This document shows, in pieces, positions 31,893-39,854 of a stretch of DNA of 39,854 bases (within the stretch, counting starts at the first letter, position 1; every line of letters starts with the position of its first letter). The notes beneath the pieces were generated by a model. It made no database searches. It worked only from the letters and a program-made list of their open reading frames with translations, and was not told the DNA's origin. The position numbers and the translations under genes were made by a program. The stretch covers positions 1 to 39,854 of the forward strand of contig KV424131.1 of the NCBI GenBank assembly GCA_001632435.1. The letters are read 5' to 3'. The DNA comes from Calocera cornea HHB12733. Lineage: Eukaryota; Basidiomycota; Dacrymycetes; Dacrymycetales; Dacrymycetaceae.

Positions 31893-33042
31893 TTACCGAA
31901 GAACAATGGTCAAATACGTTCTCACATCCAACCGAAAGCAGTGTACGCGAGTGCAGAGGAGACAGACGATGCTAATAACAGCCAATCCACGCAAATACAT
32001 AAACGGCATGCTGTCGATCTCCTCAGCATCGTCTGTGGTCGACGTGGTCATCTCTCCATACCAACCTTGCATCTCGATTGCCTCAATGGGCAATAGCGTC
32101 TGCTGCTCCTCCGATGAGGTATCGAGTATTTCGGTCATCGCGAATCGATGCAAGCCAATGATCAGGATGGTCATGCAAGCGACGTACTCCATGAGTACCT
32201 CTAGTATCCAGAATGAAATCTTGGAAGCGGTCGACGTGGCATCACTTATTGCATCTGCATCCTTCATAGCATACGAAAAGATGTGATGTCCGAGGGCGAC
32301 GAGCTACAAATGCGAAGTCAGGGCAGGTGGACCACGGATAGCAGACACGCACCAAAGGGACGATTGTCATAGTTTGCTTCCCAGAGGCGTCAATCGCAGT
32401 ACTCGATCGGTACCACAGATAGACTAGCATATTGATAGCCGCAATGGTGAGAACAATCACATCTATCGTTGCACCGATCGTCCTGATCTTGGTCAGGACG
32501 TGTCGCTGGAGGCGAGAGACTTGTGAGATCACGTGCCTCAGACCTTGGACCTCAAATACCATCGAGGCATCCGTAAGAACGCGGTAGGACTTCCATCCCG
32601 ATAGGGCGTAGAGAGCCCTGGTTGAATGGTGAGAGTGATGTCTTGGGATTATGTTATTCAGTATGGCTTACAAAGAAACCACGAGAGCAATAGGTATTAG
32701 GCGAGTCCAATCTCCGGGCCGAGTCGAATATCGCAGCAACAGGGTGGATGCAACGAGGACCAGAACCACATGGGCGGAACCACCAAGTACTCCGTCGATG
32801 ATGAAGAGGACTGAGCTCGTATCCTGACCCATCCCGGCTTGCCATGCTAGAACGATGTCCATTACGAAGGCAGAGAATCGGACAAAGACATGTATGAGCA
32901 GCAGAGTGTAGATCCAGACGTTGTTGACTCCGGAGTCAGTGCAGGCCCTCCAAGCGACGAACATCGTGGTCAATCCATATGCCGCTGCCCACACAATGAA
33001 AAGACTGAGCTCATTCCAACGAGGGACATCGAGGTTGTACAT
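31893..33042 (-). CDS. Polytopic membrane protein, paralogue B (348 aa)
   Basis: Three exons on the minus strand, 32672-33042, 32353-32617 and 31893-32303, total 1047 nt in one frame. Start MYNLDVPRWNELSLF. About seven or eight membrane spans are seen, among them AAAYGLTTMFVAW, IYTLLLIHVFVRFSAFVM, VLFIIDGVLGGSAHVVLVLV, LIPIALVVSL, VIVLTIAAINMLVYLW, FWILEVLMEYVACMTILIIG and LAVISIVCLLCT. It matches paralogue A (19229-20404) span by span. The two genes share the phase-2 intron after ..VVSL/IVSL and the phase-0 intron before the LVALGHH / LLSLIHR segment; A has one more intron. The cytoplasmic tail differs. No known transporter or receptor motif is recognised. Confidence 0.85.
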
Positions 33043-34248
33043 GGCGCGATTACAAGCGCAGCTGCACGCATGGATCCTTTGAGCAGAGACTGAAACGGCT
33101 TCGAGGGAGCGAGGTCTTGTTGTTGGTATCGGGACATAGCACAGGAAATGTATGGCGGCAATTTATATGCGATCGTCGCAAACGCCAGACTGTGCAATGG
33201 TACGCTCCAGAGCAGGTGGAAAAGGCGCCCCATGTTCGACAGATCTACTCAGGCCGAGCTGCCCGTCGGGCAGACAGGCGGAGTTGACATCGAGGAATTC
33301 CATGGGTGTATGATCGGTTGCAGGGAAGAGCCTGCGTTTGCACTCCGAGAATCTGAGGGTCATGGTCCGGGCTCGTGCTCTCGGACTTGCAGGAAGGAGA
33401 ATCTAGACCGCCGTGTGTTTGTCCAGCATGCAGCATCGACTACGCCGCGGGTTCATCTTCGGCACAGGTGAGCGTCTACGTGTCCCTAGCGTGAGAACAT
33501 ACAACATACAGCATCTGTATGTCCATTTACTGACCGACGCATTGTTCCCGCACCCTTGCTCGCCCCAATGTGCCCAGGCCCTACACCCTGACGGTGAGAA
33601 GTCTCGGCCCTTCTTCCAACAAGGCCCGGAGCCGTTCCCCGGACTTCCTCTTAAACCTAGACCATCAGCACACAGGCGCAGTTGGTGAATTTTGAGCCCA
33701 CCAGATGACGCAAGATGGGACGTGGTCTAGCCCTGCACATCGGCATTGACGCGGAGCCCGAGCGCAAGCACCACTACTAGGCGCGACCGATGACGGGCGT
33801 GTCCCCTGATCGAGCACTTCCCCGCTTGAAAAAAGGGGCCATCGCGATAGTTCGCCCTTCTCAAGTCGTTCAGATTCGGCCGTCTCAAAAGTTATGCGGG
33901 AAATCCGCTACGCCGGGAGCCGCCGTGGTACGAGCACAGCGGTCCAGTGCTGGCCCCCCACTGACGCGGATGTAGATAGCCCAGCGACAAGTTCTCCCGG
34001 TCCTGCAGTCCCGCGAGAAGTGAAATCAAGGGATAGCATCGTGCCGCCTACAGCTATCGCCATAATCTGAGCAGATCGCACATCGCAAGATCAGAGTCTG
34101 TAGAGTCTAGACCTGATTGGCTGTCATACGGCAACTTGCATTTCCCCGGCACATGGTCGCCGGGAGGGAGGAGGCGAGGAGGCAAACAGTGACTGAACCC
34201 CTAAAGTTCGACCGCCACTCAAAAACTCAAGTCAGCCATCCCATAACA
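33043..34248. other. Divergent intergenic region
   Basis: 1.2 kb between the starts of paralogue B and PET100. Apart from the TATA-like site at 33163-33168, no gene or repeat is evident. Confidence 0.45.
33163..33168 (-). promoter_or_regulatory. Candidate TATA box for paralogue B
   Basis: CATATAAATT on the minus strand, about 120 nt upstream of the start at 33042, similar in distance to the TATA box of paralogue A. Confidence 0.4.
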
Positions 34249-34644
34249 ATGGGCGGTCCGAATCTCGAGCTCTTCAAGTTCGCGGTCTATGTCTTCTTCC
34301 CAGTCGCAATCATGTTTCACTACGGAAACCCGGAGTGGTACGAGAAGCACGTATTGCCAGTACGCAGCGGATCTGTACACTTTTGACGAAGTCGCGTGCT
34401 GACTGGTCGCCCAGATGAAGGACACTTTCTGGCCGAAGGAGGAGAACACAAACGTACGCACGTCCTTGTATCAGACGCCCCTGATCTCTGACGATGTGTG
34501 CAGAAAATCCCACACGATCGAGCAACGATCCGAGCCGAGCTTGCAAAGTACAAGGCGGAGCGACAAGCAGCGCGACGAGCGCAGCAGCAACAGGTTGCGG
34601 ACGCCCAGCCATCCACCTCGGCCGATACGCCCCGTCTCGTCTGA
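34249..34644 (+). CDS. PET100: PET100, cytochrome c oxidase assembly factor (96 aa)
   Basis: Exons 34249-34359, 34415-34453 and 34504-34644 give 291 nt and a 96-aa protein. It starts MGGPNLELFKFAVYVFFP, the N-terminal signature of Pet100, with one membrane span (about residues 6-25). Next come WYEKHVLP, then KDTFWPKEENTNKIP at the exon 2-3 join, and a basic helical tail (AELAKYKAERQAAR). PET100 is an inner mitochondrial membrane protein that helps assemble a cytochrome c oxidase subcomplex; it is nuclear-encoded and small in all fungi. Length and motif order fit the family. It is convergent with the TACO1-type gene, 125 bp away. Confidence 0.92.
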
Positions 34645-34769
34645 GCACCGCGTTGCCGATGTACAATATCAGCCCAACTCCATCTTGTACATTATTGCAT
34701 CTATTGCACGCTTGTCCGTTGTATGATCATTACTAAGGATGAAGATCGTCTTCCCCGCCTGTATGCGCT

Positions 34770-35944
34770 TTATGCTCCCCTCCACAGCCGCACGCAATCC
34801 GCGTTCTCCTCCAGCTTCTCCTCCAACTTTTCCAATAGCTTCTCGACCTCGTCGTCCAGCGGCGCCTCTGGTGGATTCGTCGGTATTTGGACGACCTCGG
34901 AGTGGGAGAGGTTCGTCCTGGGGGCGAGGAGTGAGTTGAGAGAGTGGATCAAACTTGAAGGAGCGGTTATCTGATCAAATAAAGACGGGTCAGTACAAGT
35001 CCAATACAGAATGTGATTGCGAGCGGCAGAAAGCATCGTGCATGATGCAACTTGAAAGTGTTACGCACCTCGATCTCGGGACCATCCTCATCCTGAACCA
35101 CATCCTCTGCCCCGCCTTCCAATGCCAACTCGAACACCTCATCAAATGTCTGACCCTTCTTCGGCTCCACTCGGAAGATAGCCTTCGACTCGAACAGATA
35201 CTTGACTTCCGCCAGGCGGCCCCTATAGGCCCGTCAGGCTGCTTGTATGCATAAGCGGGTGAGAAGAACGACGTACCCATACCTGTTCAGCATCTCCTTT
35301 ACGCGCATGACAGTCCGCGTCGGGTTGTCCGTCATACATTCTCTGTTGCTCGTGTCAGGATCATCGTGCATGCTGGATTGCGCGTAGTACACATACATGA
35401 GACAGGGCACACCGCCCGGTCCCAGTGCCTCATATGTAACCTCCTGCAACGCGTCCTTCGCATCTTGTCCAGACGCCTGTGCACACGAGTGTAAACTCCC
35501 CACCCAACCCGGTGTGATACCAAAGACATACACGTTTCAAAGCAGCCTCGACGTTGTCCTTCGGCACCCCGAGCTTCTTCGCTCTCGCCAACGCCATCTG
35601 AAGTGTGACGTTCACCGCGGGGTCCGGGCTTCCGCCTATCCGCGCAGCAGCGGTAATTTCCTGTCGCTCTATCAGCTGCGCTCGCAGGACAGACAAGTCC
35701 AGAACGTACGCTTCCCACTCGGGTGTATATAGTGGACTTCCGTGCATCCTGGGCAGCCTTCGTATGCTTGATTTTGGACCACTGCAGCAATGCTTCCTGG
35801 GTGAGACCGACGCGTTCTGGGCAGCAGACCGTGCCTCACCTTGTTATGACCGGACTGTCGTATGCATGTAGTGGACAGGAATCGTCTGGAGATGAGATAG
35901 GACGACTGGTGCACTCGCGACAACGACGCGAGCAGGTGGGCCAT
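34770..35944 (-). CDS. TACO1/YebC family mitochondrial translational activator (288 aa)
   Basis: Six exons on the minus strand, 35840-35944, 35719-35781, 35532-35675, 35277-35476, 35069-35222 and 34770-34970, total 867 nt in one frame. The N-terminus MAHLLASLSRVHQSSYLISR is Arg/Ser-rich without acids, as in mitochondrial targeting peptides. YebC signatures follow: GHNKWSKIKHTKAAQDA across the first intron, TAAARIGGSPDP, AKKLGVPKDNVEAALKR, then VTYEALGPGGVPCLMY and MTDNPTRTVMRVKEMLNRYG. The C-terminal acidic helix (DDEVEKLLEKLEEKLEE) is usual. In animals TACO1 promotes translation of COX1 mRNA in mitochondria; the fungal homologue is inferred to act in mitochondrial translation too. The intron 35676-35718 (donor GTGGGA, 43 nt) is short but needed to restore the conserved TRLIERQEIT segment. 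Confidence 0.9.
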
Positions 35945-36153
35945 GGCCACTGAGATGGTCACTGGCCAAACGCCCAAAATAGTAGCGCCACAAGGAGTCG
36001 ACCGTAATATTTTGTTTCCGAGATTACCGACTTGCACGGATTGTCCTCCTCCTTCGCCCTTCTGCAATACAATACGACAAGCAATTTGAACACCAACTAA
36101 AGAGACAGGTACGAGGCAAAGGGGAAAGACGTGGTCGATACAGATACGTAAGG

Positions 36154-37957
36154 TCAGAAAGATTGGTAATCAGGCGGTGGTGATCCGCCTGGACTGTTCT
36201 GCGCTGCTGGACCAGGCTGGAGCCTCTGGTTCAGCACCCTTAACAGCTCGGCCGTGCTGAGCTGCTGCAGATCTATACCCAACGCATCTCCAGCGGCCGG
36301 TGCACTGAATGGACGAGTCGGTAAGGAAGTTGTCGAGCCAGCGCGGGCTGCGCGGTGTCCAGCGAAGGTCTCTGGTCGGCTGGCCGCAGGGCTCGGCAGG
36401 AGCGTTGGCGACAAATGTACGTCGGAGATGCTCTCTGGACGAGCCGGCGACAGTTCGCCACGCCATCCATACGCGGATACATCTGTGTCTTCAATGAGAT
36501 TCTGAACAAGTGAGGGATGAGGTGTATCCTGAAGTCTTACCAGGGTCAAATGACATTGGAGGGGAAATCGGTGCGGTCTCTTGCATGGGAACGTCCATGT
36601 TCACCGCAGCAGCAGCAGGCTGAGCTTGCACGTTCGATGTACTCGGCGCCTGAGTGGGTGGACGGGCTGCACCAGTAGGAATCTGGGAACAACAGCTGAT
36701 TAGCCAGACTAAGATGCCCAAGCCAGCCAAGCCTCCAATGACACCTCCAACTATGGCTCCGGTATGCGAAGGAGCTTTAGGCGGAGAAGGATACTGCGGC
36801 CGCGTCTGTGTGAGCACCAGCGCGTCGATACTTGCACAGGTATTGTTCAAGGTATTCGAAACCAGAGGCATGGCTGAGATCGGATACTGCGGGTCGTAGT
36901 TGGAAAGCGTGATAGTGTACGTCTCGCCTGGATCAAGGGCACCAGTAAAGAAGAGCGGGATTTGGGGCGTTGTCCAGAAAGTCGATGCGTTGTAGGAGAC
37001 CGTGAAGTTTGTGGATTGAGCGACGAGCGAAACAGTATACGGGCCCGCGTCGATGGACAGTTGACCAAGCAGGCGGACAGCACTAGTGTTGCCGAATTGA
37101 TATGACGCGGAGCTCGTCGGACCATAGGAGCAAGTTCGGTGCAGCGAGTTGCCCAATGCGAATGTATTGTTGCCAGCTGCTGTCCAACTCTGGTCGTACG
37201 ACCACCTCGAGTCTGTGTCCTGTATCGTGACATCGTTGATGTACGTACTGCATTAGCTCAGTAAGCCACTGATTCATGATAGTAAGCAGAGGCCAGGCGC
37301 ACCCGTTCACGCCGACAGTCACGATTCCTCCGTAGAACTGGAAGTTCGAGCTCTCGCTCCCATCGGGATAGCCGGTCATCTGTACCGTGTGCGTTCCGTA
37401 CGGCAGGTCCTCCTTGTACAACAAGGCAAGTGAATCACTCTTGCATATTGCGTTATCCGACTGGCCTTCTACTTGCGAATATGTCACAGAAGTGTCGTTG
37501 ATGGAGATAGCGGGCACATTGACGAGGAATGACCAGGTAGCGCAGAAGTAGAAGGCAGTTCCTGTCGACGAGATTAGAGTGCTGTGGACTGGCTAAAGTA
37601 TCTCTTACCTTCGAAGACTAAAGTGACGCTTGCACTGTCAAAATCTGTCTCCTGAAGACCGGTGCCTTGGATCCAATTGTTGAGACTAGGCGCCTGACGC
37701 CTAATCAGGGAAAGTGTGTTTGCTTGGATGGTGCTCTTACCGGCCAAGGACCCCAGTATGAAGTTTCTGCATTGGCTTCAAGGTAGGTGGACCTCCATCC
37801 CGTCCTTGACTCGCCATTGTCACGGTAGTATCCGTCTCGGAAAGGCCAGTAGCTGCGAAGGCGCTGAGTATCGTTGGACGCCCCATAATGCCACGACTAA
37901 CCTGAACGCAGGGCTAGAGCTCGACAAAGAGATATTGTACGGAGTCAGTTGTGACAT
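36154..37957 (-). CDS. Single-pass membrane protein with large extracellular beta-type ectodomain (515 aa)
   Basis: Six exons on the minus strand, 37902-37957, 37852-37741, 37693-37609, 37561-37303, 37247-36541 and 36482-36154, total 1548 nt in one frame. Start MSQLTPYNISLSSSSPAF, without a clear signal peptide, as is common in this Agaricomycete group. The ectodomain (about 1-330) alternates strand-like blocks: SASVTLVFEGTAFYF, LPYGTHTVQMTGYPDGSE, VTIQDTDSRWSYDQSW, AGPYTVSLV. It carries many N-glycosylation sites. A Pro-rich stalk precedes one membrane span at about 334-356 (GAIVGGVIGGLAGLGILVW), followed by a disordered cytoplasmic tail. The layout matches a large basidiomycete family with jelly-roll, carbohydrate-binding-like repeats of unknown ligand. 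It lies 209 bp upstream of the TACO1-type start, same strand. Confidence 0.85.
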
Positions 37958-38345
37958 CTGTCGTAGCGTATGCCGTCGAAGGGAGGGGCTAGCGTGTTGT
38001 TAGTTCTTCGAGAGACGCAGACCATCACTCAGGAGGTCAACGCAAAGGTCAAGACGACTGCCTCATAACCACCCGGCAAACAGGCGCTGGTGATTGAACG
38101 ACAGAAACACGGGTATCGGGCGCCCGGCCGTGGAGCACTGCCTGATCGTCAAGCATTTCCGAGCGGAATGGTGAGAAGCAGCTTGAAAGGGTCCCGTTTG
38201 CGGTAGGTAGGTTCTTTCGAAAGGAGCCGGTGTTGGCATGCGAAGTAGGAGAGGCGCGCGTCGCGCGCCTTGCTAGGTACTGTACAAGGGTCTGACCCTT
38301 CAGGGCCGGGTCTCTCTGCACAATGTCACAATGGAATCCAATTTC
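37958..38345. other. Intergenic region with GC-rich hairpin
   Basis: 388 bp between the membrane-protein start and the stop of the helicase. It holds the hairpin at 38254-38270, which could mark the 3' end of the Helitron. Otherwise no features seen. Confidence 0.4.
38254..38270. repeat. 17-bp GC-only palindrome, candidate Helitron 3' hairpin
   Basis: GGCGCGCG-T-CGCGCGCC can form a perfect stem of up to 8 bp. It lies 76-92 nt past the helicase stop in the direction of transcription. Helitrons end in a GC-rich hairpin followed by CTRR about 10 nt later. Here, reading the minus strand, no CTRR is found at the expected distance (the nearest is CTAC), so the assignment is tentative. Confidence 0.35.
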
Positions 38346-39854
38346 TCAAATGTTAACTACATTTACTAAGAGCTTTGCGCTCTGGATGTTGGCTACAGTG
38401 TAGTCAGATGCCGGCCTAAAGAGTGCAAGTGTGTCCTCATGACGTCTAACCCGAGTGAGAGCTGTATACAGCTGGCCATGAGCAAAGGCGTCGCTACGAC
38501 TGTCCAAGACCGTCCGATCTAATGTCAAACCTTGACAGCTGTTATATGTGGTCGCATATGCAAGGCGAAGCGGCAACTGGATCCGAACAACAGTCCAGCT
38601 GGCTCCATGTGGCTTGAACAGGAAGCAGATGCGGGGGATGCAATGTACCTCTCCACCAAGTTGCCCATCACCCAAAAGCACCCGAATCTGCACAAACCGT
38701 TGGTTCAGTGAGTGCACAACCACCTTTGCATTTTTCACGAGCTTCTGCTTGATGGAAAAGTTGCGCATCAGGGCACACACAACTCCCACCTTGAGGGTCA
38801 ATGCATGTGGGGGGATCCCCGCTTGGTCAAGGGTATTGAGATATTCAGGCAGACGACGTGGATCCTCCAACCGCAGATCTTCTCCTTCTTTTACCATATC
38901 AGCACTATGATAGACAACTGCCAATGTATCAGTCATGGTACATCCTCCACTGGCCAAGAGGGCCCATACCTTCGTCAGATTGGAGTAATGCCAGCACATT
39001 TGCATTGAACTCATCCACCAGTGCATTCCGGGGGCTGAGGAAAGCACGTCTCATGCATGTTTGAGGATCATGGAGCACGTGCGGGGGATACAGAAAATCA
39101 AGCACCTGTCCAAGGTCTTCTGTTGTCTGTACCATGGGCAGTTGAATTCGCTGTTGGCTGGTGTCTTCCCCCACATTGTCCGTAAAGAGCGCAAAGGGTA
39201 GGTCATCACGGTTGCGAACAGGCACATGAAGGGTGTGCACATGAAACTCTGGCCACAGGTAGCTTGATAGAATAGAAGCTTGGTATGTTGCGGTCTCACC
39301 ACCCCCAACGACAACTGGGGCAACCTGGCGAAAATCTCCAAGGCCAAGGAAGGGGATGCCACCAAAACAGTCATCTCTGCCAGTAATCTGTCGGCATATC
39401 ATATCAATTGCTTCAAGTGTTGTCTTGTTTGCACCAGGGAGCTCATCAAAGATAAGGAGGCAAGCCGACTGAATGAGGTCTGCACGCATGGAAGGGATTC
39501 CTATCTGAGCTTGGATGTTGCTGTGGTTCTTCAAACTGCTCAGCTTCTCTTGCAGCAGCACAGTCACAAAGAACACGCACCTCATTTACCGGGATCTTGA
39601 AGAGAGAATGGGCTGTTCGACCCCGTTCATAGTTGGAGGCTGCAATGCCGGTGGACGCCATCAAAAGCACAATCTTGCCTTCACTGCGAAGGCGTGCAGA
39701 GAGGGTGTTCACGAGGAATGTCTTTCCCCTCCCTGGCTTTCCTTCAATGAACTGTGGCATCACCATGCCCCGCCGTCCATCCACCACCTGGTTGACCAAG
39801 TCATAGAGGATGTTGTAAATGTCCCGCTGTTCATCTGTCAGGGCTGCATAGCAG
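38346..39854 (-). CDS. Helitron-type Pif1 helicase, C-terminal part, runs off the window
   Basis: Frame enters at 39854 (..LTDEQRDIYNILYDL). The Walker A motif GKPGRGKTFLVNTL, the Ia-like ASTGIAASN and H.LFKIPVNE follow; then LLIFDELPGANK (Walker B-like), GLGDFRQVAPVV, and at the C-terminus CQGLTLDRTVLD and YTALTRVRR (motifs V and VI). A 52-nt intron at 38918-38969 (GTATGG to GGCAG with a CTGAT branch site) restores LLQSDEVVYHSAD. A second shift near 39544-39580 needs either a 37-nt intron (GTGCGT to GAAG) or is a frameshift. The segment order is the C-terminal helicase of fungal Helitron Rep-helicase proteins; the Rep part would lie beyond the window. It may be active or slightly decayed. 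Confidence 0.85.

Noticed and set aside
1..39854. CRISPR array, prokaryotic operon or secondary-metabolite cluster
   Set aside because: No regular spaced repeats, genes are intron-rich and eukaryotic, and a lone GMC enzyme without synthase or transporter does not make a cluster.

Overview
The window reads as nuclear DNA of a filamentous basidiomycete, most likely an Agaricomycete. Genes are cut by many short GT-AG introns of about 47-60 nt. Several families typical of mushroom-forming fungi appear: a DUF6533 membrane protein, a GMC oxidoreductase, a glycine-rich-domain (DUF1399) protein, an F-box protein, a mucin-like single-pass membrane protein, Helitron helicase and LTR debris. All gene models were built by hand from frame continuity across GT-AG introns and family resemblance. 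No alignment or expression evidence was available.

Layout, left to right. 1-1895 (+): 3' part of a multi-exon protein with cysteine-rich ends and a core resembling clan CD (CHAT/caspase-like) proteins. 1896-5878: gene-poor DNA with one coding-like remnant. 5879-8800 (-): a complete secreted protein (768 aa, 12 exons) of six-hairpin glycosidase type. 9129-11648 (-): a GRDP/DUF1399 protein with a zinc-ribbon-like segment. 12725-13766 (-): a DUF6533 protein with a short or damaged C-terminus, flanked by two copies of a 33-bp direct repeat. 15037-17541: a mobile-element area with two solo-LTR-like units, one with a perfect 5-bp target duplication, and a third partial copy. They sit in DNA rich in GGAAT/ATTCC. 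19229-20404 (+) and 31893-33042 (-): two diverged paralogues of a polytopic membrane protein with shared intron positions. 21108-22141 (-): NTF2-like protein. 23497-24741 (-): single-exon F-box-like protein. 27871-30481 (+): 607-aa GMC oxidoreductase in 16 exons, including an 8-nt microexon that codes for part of the FAD-binding glycine motif. 34249-34644 (+): PET100. 34770-35944 (-): TACO1/YebC-type translational activator. 36154-37957 (-): single-pass membrane protein. 38346-39854 (-): C-terminal part of a Pif1-type Helitron helicase running off the window.

How the genes relate. Most neighbours are unrelated, as is usual for a fungal chromosome. The exception is the convergent pair PET100 and TACO1, 125 bp apart. 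Both act in building mitochondrial cytochrome c oxidase: PET100 in assembly, and TACO1 (in animals) in translation of COX1. I see no secondary-metabolite cluster, tRNA, rRNA or CRISPR array.
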